64,000 nucleotides of DNA. Origin: Epsilonproteobacteria bacterium UBA4036 (GTDB lineage: Bacteria; Campylobacterota; Campylobacteria; Campylobacterales; Arcobacteraceae). The notes under the pieces are model-generated. The model did not search any database, was not told the DNA's origin, and saw only the letters and a list, made by a program, of their open reading frames with translations. A program made the translations under genes and the position numbers. The stretch spans positions 1 through 64,000 of the forward strand of contig DGAG01000009.1 in the NCBI GenBank assembly GCA_002382325.1, written 5' to 3'. Positions 24,109 to 32,447 of this stretch are shown one piece after another. Positions within the stretch are counted from its first letter, which is position 1. Each line of letters opens with the position of its first letter.

Positions 24109-26454
24109 ATGAGTTTAAAATACTCAAAAATCATGGTGCCAGCACTTGCTTTGGCACTGAATTTATCCCTATATGCCCAAGAAAGCTATACAACCCATAC
24201 AAAAAGTCTTAAAGAAGCCATTGAAAACATAGCCAAACAAGCCAACCTACCCTACATCGCCGATGGAAAACTGCTTGAAAACAAAACCACAAAACCCATT
24301 ACAAACATCACCGATCTTCAAAGTGCTTTAGATGAAGTGCTAGAAGGCAGTAACTTAAAAGCCGTTATTCAAGAAGGCACGATTTTAATCGTAGAAAAAG
24401 AAAGAAATCTCAGCAACACAACCTTGGAAGTCATAGATTTTGTGGCAAATGTAGACAATACAACCGAAGGTACAGGTTCATATACAACAGGAAGTATGAG
24501 AACAGCAACAAAATTGGACTTATCACCTAGAGAAACTCCGCAATCAGTTTCAGTTATAACACAACAAATGATAGAAGATAAAAAAATAGATGATTTTGAT
24601 ACATTGATGAAAAATGTTACTGGTGTAAGAATTGATAAAGGAATCCAAGATAGTAGAGCTACTTACTATTTAAGAGGTTTTACTCTTGATTATTATCAAA
24701 TGGATGGAATACCAATGCCTACTAATATCTATTCTATGAATAATTATAATATGGATAAATTTGATAGAGTTGAAATAGTAAAAGGAGCAAATGGACTCAC
24801 ATCAGGTGCAGGAAATCCAGCTGGTGCTATAAATATGATAAGAAAACATGCAAATAGCAAAGAATTTACAGGTAGTGTAGATGCAAGTGCTGGAACTTGG
24901 GATACATATAAACTAAAAACAGATATTTCAACTCCATTAAATGATGATGGAAGTATAAGAGGAAGATTAGTAGCAAGTCATAAAGAAACAGATACTTTTA
25001 AAGATAGAGTACATAATGAAAATGATTTAGTTTATGCTGTAGTTGATGCAGATATTACAGATACTACTACAGTTTCAGTAGGTGCAAGTTATGAAAAAGA
25101 AAAACTAGATGGAGATTCTTCAAATTTACCAGCTTTTTATAGTGATGGAACAAAAACAAACTCTGATAGATCAAAAAACTATTCATCTGATTGGTCATAT
25201 TGGGATACGGAGCGGAAATCATATTTTTTAGATGTTAAACAGTATTTACCAAATGATATATTGTTAAATGCAGTTTATACTCATAATGACATAAATAATA
25301 ACAATTTATATGGATATATAGATGTTTGGACTGGAAGTTTAAATAAAGATGGTTCAGGATTAATATATCAAGAATTTGGAAATAATGTACAAGACATAAA
25401 AGAAGATAATATAGATGTTTATGCTTCAGTACCATTTAAACTTGGAAGTAGAGAACATGAAATAATCGCAGGATTTCAATACAATAGACAAAAAATTGAT
25501 TTGGATATTAAAACTAATGGTACAGCACATACTATTGATAATTTCTTTACTCAAAATGGAAGTGGAGTTCCTTTAATGGGTACTCCTAATCCTCAACCAA
25601 AGTATGAAGATATAGATATAAAACAAACAGCTTTTTATATTAATGGAAAATTTGAGATAGTTGATGATTTAAAACTTATTCTTGGTGGAAGATTAACTAA
25701 TTATGAAGATGAAACATGGAATAAATATAATGGTAAGTCAAATTATAAGTTTGATAATGAATTTACACCTTTTGTAGGTTTAGTTTATGATATAGATGAA
25801 AATCATTCAGCATATGCAAGTTATACAGATATTTTTAAACCACAAAATGCAAGAGATAAAGATAATAAATTATTAGACCCAATTTTAGGGAAAAACTATG
25901 AATTTGGAGTAAAGGGAGAGTATTTTGATAAAAAACTAAATGCTGGATTAACTTTATTTAGAATAGAACAAGATAATGTAGCTGAAGGTACGGGACAAAA
26001 GAATCAAGTAGGAAATCCTATTTCTGAAGCAAAAGATGGTGTAACTTCAAAAGGAGTTGAAATTGAAATAAGTGGAAAGCTAACTGATAATTGGGATTTA
26101 AGTGCAGGATTTACTCATTTTGAAGCAAAAGAAGCAAATGGAGAAAAATTTAATACAAGAGCACCAAGAAATAATATAAATATTTTTACAAAATATAGTA
26201 TCAATGACTTTAGTGTAGGTGCAGGAGTAAACTGGAAAAGTGATACTTATATAGGTTCAGGAGCTAAAAGAGTTTCACAAGATGCTTATGCAACTGTTGA
26301 TTTGATGGCTTCATATGATTTTTCTAAAAATTTGACTGGAAAGTTAAATATCAATAATGTATTTGATAAAACTTATTACTCTGGATACTCAAGAAGTGAA
26401 TATGCTTATGGTGAACCAGTTAATGGAATGTTGAGTTTAAAATATAAATTCTAA
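24109..26454 (+). CDS. TonB-dependent siderophore receptor with STN signalling domain
   Basis: A 781-residue outer membrane receptor for ferric siderophore uptake and signalling. It has a signal peptide (about residues 1-23), an STN domain (about 28-105, KSLKEAIENIAKQANLPYIA), a plug (about 140-250, RETPQSVSVITQQMIEDKKI, KGANGLTSGAGNPAGAINMI) and a 22-strand-type barrel ending in the terminal aromatic signature LSLKYKF. The siderophore is not predictable by eye. Codons in the first 120 residues resemble the neighbouring genes (C-rich third positions). From about 24480 on, the gene is much more AT-rich with AGA and TTA codons, so the barrel probably came from another lineage. The fecI-fecR pair upstream fits STN signalling. 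Confidence 0.95.
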   Translation: MSLKYSKIMVPALALALNLSLYAQESYTTHTKSLKEAIENIAKQANLPYIADGKLLENKTTKPITNITDLQSALDEVLEGSNLKAVIQEGTILIVEKERNLSNTTLEVIDFVANVDNTTEGTGSYTTGSMRTATKLDLSPRETPQSVSVITQQMIEDKKIDDFDTLMKNVTGVRIDKGIQDSRATYYLRGFTLDYYQMDGIPMPTNIYSMNNYNMDKFDRVEIVKGANGLTSGAGNPAGAINMIRKHANSKEFTGSVDASAGTWDTYKLKTDISTPLNDDGSIRGRLVASHKETDTFKDRVHNENDLVYAVVDADITDTTTVSVGASYEKEKLDGDSSNLPAFYSDGTKTNSDRSKNYSSDWSYWDTERKSYFLDVKQYLPNDILLNAVYTHNDINNNNLYGYIDVWTGSLNKDGSGLIYQEFGNNVQDIKEDNIDVYASVPFKLGSREHEIIAGFQYNRQKIDLDIKTNGTAHTIDNFFTQNGSGVPLMGTPNPQPKYEDIDIKQTAFYINGKFEIVDDLKLILGGRLTNYEDETWNKYNGKSNYKFDNEFTPFVGLVYDIDENHSAYASYTDIFKPQNARDKDNKLLDPILGKNYEFGVKGEYFDKKLNAGLTLFRIEQDNVAEGTGQKNQVGNPISEAKDGVTSKGVEIEISGKLTDNWDLSAGFTHFEAKEANGEKFNTRAPRNNINIFTKYSINDFSVGAGVNWKSDTYIGSGAKRVSQDAYATVDLMASYDFSKNLTGKLNINNVFDKTYYSGYSRSEYAYGEPVNGMLSLKYKF

Positions 26455-26459
26455 AAAAT

Positions 26460-26483
26460 ATAAAGGAAGAAATCTTCCTTTAT
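26460..26483 (+). terminator. Terminator hairpin of the receptor gene
   Basis: ATAAAGGAAGA (26460-26470) pairs with TCTTCCTTTAT (26473-26483) directly after the receptor stop; the innermost pairs must open to form a loop. Confidence 0.55.
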
Positions 26484-26487
26484 AGAT

Positions 26488-26717
26488 TTAAGTATGGGTT
26501 TCAAAATATTAAGTTTTCCTAAAAACTGATTATTTAACAACAAAACAACAAAACAAAATATCAAATTTTCAGATATTTTGGAATCCATACTTAAGTTTAT
26601 AAACACTCTTATAAACTTAACTTCATAGCGCTGTGGATTTATATTTATGTGTTCGTTTCCTTGTAACACAAATAATTATGAATAAATTAGTCTCTCACTC
26701 CAAATCCACAGGCTATG
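26488..26717. repeat. Cluster of inverted repeats between receptor and receptor remnant
   Basis: Three inverted repeats follow each other. (1) 22-nt arms at 26488-26509 and 26572-26593 with two mismatches. (2) Nested at its right end, TAAGTTTATAA / TTATAAACTTA with a 6-nt loop (26591-26618). (3) ATAGCGCTGTGGATTT near 26625-26640 against AAATCCACAGGCTAT near 26701-26715, enclosing a further weaker hairpin. No gene is evident. The segment resembles a small non-autonomous mobile element or recombination scar. Confidence 0.5.
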
Positions 26718-27304
26718 GATTTTATGCTATTTTACAAATATTTCAATTTACAATATTTTTAATCAAACAACAAAATAGAGCAACTGATGATTTAGATGGA
26801 CCAAATCCTTGCCCTGGAAGCACTTGGGGATTTTGTAAAAGAGCTTCCGGAGAAGTTGAAAGTAAAGGATTTGAAACAGAAATTAGTGGAGCAATTACTG
26901 AGAATTGGCAATTAGTAACAGGATATACTTATGTCAAAACAGAATATACGAAAGATTCAAATAGCAGTAATGTAGGAGAAATTTTTGATTTAACTTTACC
27001 TAAACATCAATTTAAACTCTCTACAACGTATCATTTGCCTGCTGAATTAAATAAATGGACAATTGGAGCAAATTTATACGCACAAAATAAGATTCAATCA
27101 AATGATTTCGACCAAATTAAACAAAGTGGATATTATACCGTTGGAGTTAATACAAAATATCAATACAATAAAAATCTTGATATATTAGTTAATGTGTATA
27201 ACTTATTTGATAAAGAGTATTATCAATCATTGGGTTGGGATACAGGAGGAAATACAATAGGAACACCACGTTCATTTTTAGTATCTATGAATATGAAATT
27301 TTAA
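26633..27304 (+). pseudogene. C-terminal remnant of a TonB-dependent receptor
   Basis: An open frame of 223 codons, but only the part from about 26775 (RATDDLDGPNPCPGSTWGF) is receptor-like. It contains VESKGFETEISGAITENWQL, a series of barrel strands, NVYNLFDKEYYQSLGWD and the terminal signature MNMKF typical of outer membrane proteins. Signal peptide, plug and most of the barrel are missing, and the first 45 residues are translated from the inverted-repeat region. It cannot be a working receptor. It is best read as the tail of an older receptor gene displaced by the present one. Confidence 0.85.
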
Positions 27305-27330
27305 TTCAAAGAGGAAATTCCTCTTTGAAG
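27305..27330 (+). terminator. Terminator hairpin after the receptor remnant
   Basis: CAAAGAGGAA and TTCCTCTTTG (27307-27327) form a tight hairpin at the stop of the remnant. It is the same kind of GGAA/TTCC hairpin as the one after the intact receptor. A second imperfect pair (CATGGGTTTCAC near 27350, GTGGAACTCATG near 27400) follows. Confidence 0.5.
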
Positions 27331-27537
27331 AAACATAAAAATTAGCTCATGGGTTTCACAAGAAAATAGGAATTCAACTCTCCCAAATTTCACTCCTTAC
27401 GTGGAACTCATGACCCAGTTTTTTAAAACAACTACTAAATGAAATAAATAAAACAAAAATATGACAATATGCAATATTTTTTAATCCAAATTTATTTTTG
27501 TGTTAGAATTTTTTAAATTTGGCACAAGGATAATCGG

Positions 27538-28413
27538 ATGAATGATTTAATCATAGATGAAAACAGTATCAAAGATAAGATTTATACAATCAGAAATCTT
27601 CAAGTCATGCTAGATAAAGATTTAGCTTGGCTTTATGGTGTTGAAACTAAAGTCCTAAATCAAGCTGTAAAAAGAAATATAAAAAGATTCCCAAGTGATT
27701 TTATGTTTCAGCTATCAAAAGAGGAATTTGAAAATTGGAGGTCACAATTTGTGACTTCCAATTCGCTTAGAATGGGTTTACGAAGATCACCTTATGCTTT
27801 TACAGAACAAGGTGTCTCTATGTTAAGTGCCATTTTAAAAAGTGAAATGGCTGTTACTATGAGTGTAAAAATCATTAGAGCTTTTATTGAAATGCGAAAA
27901 CTAATTTCAAAAAATATATCTATATTTGAACGATTTGAAAGAATAGAAAATAGATTAATTCATTATGATGAAAATTTTGATAAGCTTTTTGAAGCTTTGG
28001 AAGATAAAACTCTCAAACCAACCCAAGGGATTTTCTATGATGGGCAAGTGTATGATGCTTACTCTTTTGTCAATGATTTACTGAAGCTTGCAAAGAGTGA
28101 AATTATTTTAATCGACAATTATATCGATGACTCCGTTTTAACTTTATTGAGTAAAATGCCAAATATACAAGTAACGATATATACTAACACTGTTTCAAAG
28201 CAATTAAAACTTGACTATGAGAAATACCAAAAGCAATATAATAACATCACTCTAAAAACCTTTAGAAATTCACATGACAGATTTATAATTTTAGATAAAA
28301 AAGAGATTTTTCATATAGGAGCGAGTCTCAAAGATTTGGGCAAAAAGTGGTTTGCTTTTTCAAAGATGAGTTTAGATGTTGAGGAATTAATTGGAAGATT
28401 AGAAGAACTGTAA
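27538..28413 (+). CDS. ORF6N-domain protein with PLD-like C-terminus
   Basis: A 291-residue protein. Residues 10-100 form an ORF6N (KilA-N-related) DNA-binding domain, common in phages and islands: IYTIRNLQVMLDKDLAWLYG, LNQAVKRNIKRFPSDFMFQL, SPYAFTEQGVSMLSAILKS. A coiled-coil-like linker (FERFERIENRLIHYDENFDK) follows. The C-terminal part (about 165-285) has strands EIILIDNYID and VTIYTN and the motif HDRFIILDKKEIFHIGASL, a degenerate version of the phospholipase D HxK signature (Arg in place of Lys). It stands alone just upstream of the CRISPR-Cas operon. A defence or regulatory role is possible but not shown. Confidence 0.75.
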   Translation: MNDLIIDENSIKDKIYTIRNLQVMLDKDLAWLYGVETKVLNQAVKRNIKRFPSDFMFQLSKEEFENWRSQFVTSNSLRMGLRRSPYAFTEQGVSMLSAILKSEMAVTMSVKIIRAFIEMRKLISKNISIFERFERIENRLIHYDENFDKLFEALEDKTLKPTQGIFYDGQVYDAYSFVNDLLKLAKSEIILIDNYIDDSVLTLLSKMPNIQVTIYTNTVSKQLKLDYEKYQKQYNNITLKTFRNSHDRFIILDKKEIFHIGASLKDLGKKWFAFSKMSLDVEELIGRLEEL

Positions 28414-28480
28414 GTTTTATCTCCCAAAATCATTTGGAGAAATATCTCAAAAAATAACAAAAATATAATCATTAAATCGT

Positions 28481-28486
28481 TATAAT
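28481..28486 (+). promoter_or_regulatory. Probable -10 element of the cas operon
   Basis: TATAAT lies 25 nt before the cas6 start, preceded by a second TATAAT-like box near 28464. No clear -35 is seen. An AAAAGGA ribosome binding site lies in front of the ATG. Confidence 0.4.
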
Positions 28487-28511
28487 TTTTCACTATTACA
28501 AAAGGATTATC

Positions 28512-29261
28512 ATGAAATTTTTTGAACTGACATGCCTAGCATATTTAAAACACGACATAAGTTTTGAGGAGAGTTTTGATTCCATCTCAAAATTTATCAA
28601 TTACTCTGTCTGTCAAAAAGATGAATACCTAGAAAAACACAATAAAAATGTGTTTAACCACTACTGTTTTGGCGGTTTTTTACCCATACAACCAGATAAA
28701 CTCTATAAAAAAGGTAATACTTACAGTTTTACTTTAAGAACCATCGATGAAAAGTTTGCCAACGAGCTTAGCAATTTACTTCGTGCAAATATCAACAACC
28801 CTTTTTTACAAATCGTACAAGTTGATAAAAAAGAGTTAAAACCCTTTTTTATCAGTGAACTTTACAGTGCCACCCCTGTGGTGATGTCACTGAAAAAAGA
28901 AGATAAAAAAAGCCCTCAACTCTTTTGGACTTTGGAACGAAGTGGTGATATAATAGAGTTACAAAATCAACTTCAAGAGAACCTACTCAAAAAATATGAA
29001 GCATTTTTTGGTAAAAAATTGAAGCCAACTCAAAACTTCATCCAACTGCTTGTAGTGAAAAATTACAAACCCCAATCGATATACTTCACCACCACAAAAA
29101 ATGAGATACAAAAAAAAGTAAGACTTTTAGGAAATAAATTTAGAATCGTACCCAACGAAGATGAAATCAGTCAAAAACTGGCATTTTTAAGTTTGGGCGT
29201 TGGTTTGGGTGAAAAAGTGAGTTATGGTGGTGGGTTTATGATTTGGAAGGGGATGAGATGA
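28512..29261 (+). CDS. cas6: Cas6 crRNA-processing endoribonuclease
   Basis: A 249-residue RAMP protein that cuts the CRISPR transcript inside each repeat. It has two ferredoxin-like folds (ELTCLAYLKHDISFEESFDS at the start) and the Gly-rich loop near the C-terminus, LGVGLGEKVSYGGGFM (about residues 228-243). Likely catalytic His is in the N-terminal domain (NHYCFGGFLP), though I cannot fix which one. It is the first gene of the operon. Its composition resembles the flanking chromosome and the cas4-1-2 genes rather than the AT-rich genes that follow. Its stop overlaps the cas8b start (ATGA). Confidence 0.88.
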   Translation: MKFFELTCLAYLKHDISFEESFDSISKFINYSVCQKDEYLEKHNKNVFNHYCFGGFLPIQPDKLYKKGNTYSFTLRTIDEKFANELSNLLRANINNPFLQIVQVDKKELKPFFISELYSATPVVMSLKKEDKKSPQLFWTLERSGDIIELQNQLQENLLKKYEAFFGKKLKPTQNFIQLLVVKNYKPQSIYFTTTKNEIQKKVRLLGNKFRIVPNEDEISQKLAFLSLGVGLGEKVSYGGGFMIWKGMR

Positions 29262-30952
29262 TTTATGATCTTTTAGAAGTTTTTAAAAAGCTTTACGATG
29301 AATCTAAAGATAAAATTATATTAGATAACTATTTATTGAAAGATGGTTTGTATGTAATTGTAAATGATAATAATCAAGAAGAATTTTTTATATATAAAGC
29401 AGATAAAAAAATTGCTGATAAAGATTTATGTTTACTTGACTTAAATAAGAATCGAAGAAGAGATAAATATTTTGATTTGACTCAAAAAGATTATTATAGT
29501 GAGTGGCTTAATGCCAATAAAATGTTTTTTGATAAAAAAATTCATAGTATAAATTATTTCTCTTTTTTTGTAAAACTTGAAAGTTTCATAAGTAAAGATG
29601 AAAAGAAATTAATTGATAGAAAAAATATACAAAAACATTTTGAAGGTTTTATTGATTTTTCAAAATATACAAAACCAGAAGAAAAAAAGGTATTAAAAGA
29701 GTTTAAAGATACATTTGAAGATGAAAATCGAAAACAAAATATTTTGAAACATTTAGATTTTATTGAGAAAAATATAGATAGATATGTACAAATAGCACAA
29801 GAAAATGATGTAAAAAACTATATAAAAGTTTTTTTTGAAGCAGATATTGAGACATATCAAAAAGAGAGTGAAATATATTATTCTTTAAAAATATTTAATG
29901 ATATAAAATATAGCGAGGATGTTGCTGGATTTACTTTTGGATTGAGTGATTCAAATATGGGATTAAATTCTAAAAAGCCTTTTTTGGAACATAAATCACG
30001 AAAAAAAGAAGCTCCTTTTTTGATAAAAAAAGATGAAGCAATTATGACAAAAAAGTTTTTTGACTGGTTGAAATATCAAAAATATCAAAATAAAAAGCCT
30101 CTGGGTGAAGAGTTTTTTATAAATAGAGATTTTAAAGAAAAAAGTTTGATTACGGAATACGATTATATTCCTACAAAAATAGATAAATTTGATGAGTCTA
30201 TTTATTATAAAAATTATTTAAGTGCATTTGAAAATAAAAATATTATAGAAAATGACACGATTGATTCTTTAGGTCAATTAGAAATGATGGTTGATGAGAT
30301 AATTTTCAATCACCAACTTATGAATAATTATTATGGTGAAGTTTACAACAAACTCAATAAATCATTTGCAAATTTGATTTATCTCACACGAGAAGCTATG
30401 ATAAACTATTTTAAAAAGTATGATGATAGAGCATTTAAGACTATTATTTTCAAATACGGTTTAGATTTTGTTTTAGAACATATACGACACAATCGGGAAC
30501 TTGGTGCAAAAAAATGTATGAATTTATATTTATCGCTAAAAAATTATTATTTAAAAAAAGAGGAGAAAGAGATTATGGATATTAAGGCAATGCAAAAAAA
30601 TTTAATTGAGAAACTGGAAACAAGTGACTATAAAGAACTAAATTTGGAGGAGTTTTTTTATCTTTGTGGACAGGTGGTAAAATATTTGTTATCACAAAGT
30701 GAAAAAGAGAAAAAAACAGCCGATATGTTAGAACCTTTTTTAAGAGCGAATAACTCTAAAAAACTAAAGCAAGATATAGAACTGACTTTTTTTAAATATA
30801 AACATAAAATTTCTTTAAATCATGTGAAGTTTAACAATGCAATGAGTATCATAATGGCTTATGAAAAGATTGAGAAACTTTCACAAAATATGGATAGTTT
30901 TTTGGTAGGAGTATTATCTCAAAATATTTTTTATATAAAAAATGAGGAATAA
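29258..30952 (+). CDS. cas8b: Cas8b (Csh1-type) large subunit of type I-B Cascade
   Basis: A protein of about 564 residues starting at ATG 29258, which overlaps the cas6 stop (ATGA) and has AAGGGG upstream; this is better than the in-frame TTG at 29243. Cas8b recognises the PAM and holds the target in the Cascade complex. The N-terminal two thirds are Lys-rich with no clear motif by eye. The C-terminal part has the Csh1 pattern FFYLCGQVVKYLLSQSEKEK, MLEPFLRANNSKKL and FKYKHKISLNHVKFN. An internal start at 30575 would also produce a free small subunit (separate entry). Composition is strongly AT-rich. The next gene begins 2 nt after its stop. Confidence 0.82.
   Translation: MIYDLLEVFKKLYDESKDKIILDNYLLKDGLYVIVNDNNQEEFFIYKADKKIADKDLCLLDLNKNRRRDKYFDLTQKDYYSEWLNANKMFFDKKIHSINYFSFFVKLESFISKDEKKLIDRKNIQKHFEGFIDFSKYTKPEEKKVLKEFKDTFEDENRKQNILKHLDFIEKNIDRYVQIAQENDVKNYIKVFFEADIETYQKESEIYYSLKIFNDIKYSEDVAGFTFGLSDSNMGLNSKKPFLEHKSRKKEAPFLIKKDEAIMTKKFFDWLKYQKYQNKKPLGEEFFINRDFKEKSLITEYDYIPTKIDKFDESIYYKNYLSAFENKNIIENDTIDSLGQLEMMVDEIIFNHQLMNNYYGEVYNKLNKSFANLIYLTREAMINYFKKYDDRAFKTIIFKYGLDFVLEHIRHNRELGAKKCMNLYLSLKNYYLKKEEKEIMDIKAMQKNLIEKLETSDYKELNLEEFFYLCGQVVKYLLSQSEKEKKTADMLEPFLRANNSKKLKQDIELTFFKYKHKISLNHVKFNNAMSIIMAYEKIEKLSQNMDSFLVGVLSQNIFYIKNEE
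30575..30952 (+). CDS. cas11b: Predicted Cas11b small subunit from an internal start in cas8b
   Basis: An in-frame ATG at 30575 inside cas8b is preceded by a near-perfect Shine-Dalgarno sequence, AGGAG at 30561-30565 with 9 nt spacing, within AAAAGAGGAGAAAGAG. Translation from it gives a 125-residue all-helical protein starting MDIKAMQKNLIEKLETSDYK and sharing the Cas8b C-terminus. In other type I-B, I-C and I-D systems the Cas11 small subunit is made this way, so the same is inferred here. The site itself is seen in the sequence; the product is not proven. Confidence 0.62.
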   Translation: MDIKAMQKNLIEKLETSDYKELNLEEFFYLCGQVVKYLLSQSEKEKKTADMLEPFLRANNSKKLKQDIELTFFKYKHKISLNHVKFNNAMSIIMAYEKIEKLSQNMDSFLVGVLSQNIFYIKNEE

Positions 30953-30954
30953 AT

Positions 30955-32445
30955 ATGACTTATTGGCATATGCAATTACATCCTAATGATTTAAGTTGGA
31001 ATAGAGAAAAAGAGTTGTTGGAGAAAAAAAGTTTAATCGGGTTAGGCTTGACTGACTCAGAACAAGCTTACAAAGATTTTAAATCTATGCAACTTAATGA
31101 CATTGTCTTAATAAAGCATGGTGCAAATCCAATAGCTTTAGTAAAAATCATTGGTGAATTAGAAGATATTAAGAATAATGATTTTAGTCAAATTGATTGG
31201 TTTCAGATAAGAAGAAAAATTGAAGTTTTAGAGTTTGCAGATTCAAATAGAAAAGATTTTCCTCAACCAAGAAAAACATTGCAAAGTGCAGAAGATGAAA
31301 ATACTCCAACTTATCAGTACATTAACAATTGGTATAAATCAATTACTCCAGACCTAGAAAATATGCAAGGATTAAAGATTAGAAAACTTTATATTGAAAA
31401 TTATAATATGTTTAAAGATTTTAACATAGGTTTTGATAATGATAATAAAGCATTGCCTATTATTGTATTGGCTGGTATAAATGGAACTGGTAAAACAACC
31501 ATTTTAGAGTATATTAATGATTTTGTAAAGAATTTAAGTAATAATAAAAGTTTTATTAAATTTGATAGATATGATGAAGAAGAAGATAAAACTGTAATTG
31601 AAACATTGAACTATGAAAGCAGTTTGAAAGAGTACAAGATTGGTTCAAGATTAGTTGAACAAGAAGCTCCTATCAAAGAATATTTTGAAAATAACATTAT
31701 ATATCTTCCTACAGATACACATCACAATATTGAACCAATTGAAAATATAATAACTGAATATTTAAAACAAGTTGTATGGGAAGAAAATAATACTCCCCAT
31801 GAGGCTTACATAGAAATAAAAGATTTTATAAATAGTATTTTTGATGAATTTAGTATAAATATCTCTTTTGATTCTTTGGATAAAAATGAAAAAGTTATAT
31901 TTACCAATAAAAATGGAGACAAATTTCCATTGAACAAAATATCAACTGGAGAAAAAACACTACTTTTAAAAGCATTTTATTTGTTCATACAGAATATTAG
32001 AGATAAGGTTATTTTAATTGATGAACCTGAACTTTCTTTACATCCAAGTTGGCAAAGTAAAATTTTAAAATTATATGAAAAGTTTGCAGAAGAATATAAT
32101 TGTCAAATTATATTATCTACACATTCCCCTCATATTATTGCTAGTGCAAAAAATGAGTATTTAAGAATTCTTCAAATAGATGAGAAGAACAATATCAATG
32201 TAATATCAGATTTAAAAGCCCATGGAAGAGATATAAATTCTGTACTTTTTGATGTTATGGGAGAAGTTTTATATAGACCTGATGAATTTAGGAAAAAAAT
32301 TGATAGGCTTTTTTATGCTATAGAAGATGAAAAAAACTATGAACTATCTAAAAAACTTTTTGATGAATTAAAAGAAGATTATGGAGAAAATGATAGTATT
32401 ATCCTTGAGGCTAAGATGTTAATAAGTATGACTTTTGGTGAATAA
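30955..32445 (+). CDS. PtuA-like (Septu) AAA ATPase with EVE/PUA-like N-terminus
   Basis: A 496-residue ABC/OLD-type ATPase. Residues 1-125 form a separate domain resembling EVE/PUA-like base-recognition folds (MTYWHMQLHPNDLSWNREKE, IGLGLTDSEQ, NDIVLIKHGANPIALVKIIG). The ATPase part has Walker A (AGINGTGKTT, near 173), a signature (STGEKTLLL, near 330), Walker B (VILIDEPELSLHPSWQ, near 351) and the switch His (STHSPHIIA, near 388). With the HNH gene 2 nt downstream it matches Septu PtuA-PtuB. It lies 2 nt after cas8b and before cas7, in phase with the cas operon, so it is almost certainly co-expressed. A link to CRISPR interference is inferred from position. Confidence 0.75.
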   Translation: MTYWHMQLHPNDLSWNREKELLEKKSLIGLGLTDSEQAYKDFKSMQLNDIVLIKHGANPIALVKIIGELEDIKNNDFSQIDWFQIRRKIEVLEFADSNRKDFPQPRKTLQSAEDENTPTYQYINNWYKSITPDLENMQGLKIRKLYIENYNMFKDFNIGFDNDNKALPIIVLAGINGTGKTTILEYINDFVKNLSNNKSFIKFDRYDEEEDKTVIETLNYESSLKEYKIGSRLVEQEAPIKEYFENNIIYLPTDTHHNIEPIENIITEYLKQVVWEENNTPHEAYIEIKDFINSIFDEFSINISFDSLDKNEKVIFTNKNGDKFPLNKISTGEKTLLLKAFYLFIQNIRDKVILIDEPELSLHPSWQSKILKLYEKFAEEYNCQIILSTHSPHIIASAKNEYLRILQIDEKNNINVISDLKAHGRDINSVLFDVMGEVLYRPDEFRKKIDRLFYAIEDEKNYELSKKLFDELKEDYGENDSIILEAKMLISMTFGE

Positions 32446-32447
32446 CT

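Noticed and set aside
29243..29257. TTG start five codons upstream for cas8b
   Set aside because: ATG 29258 forms the usual ATGA overlap with the cas6 stop and has AAGGGG at a good distance.
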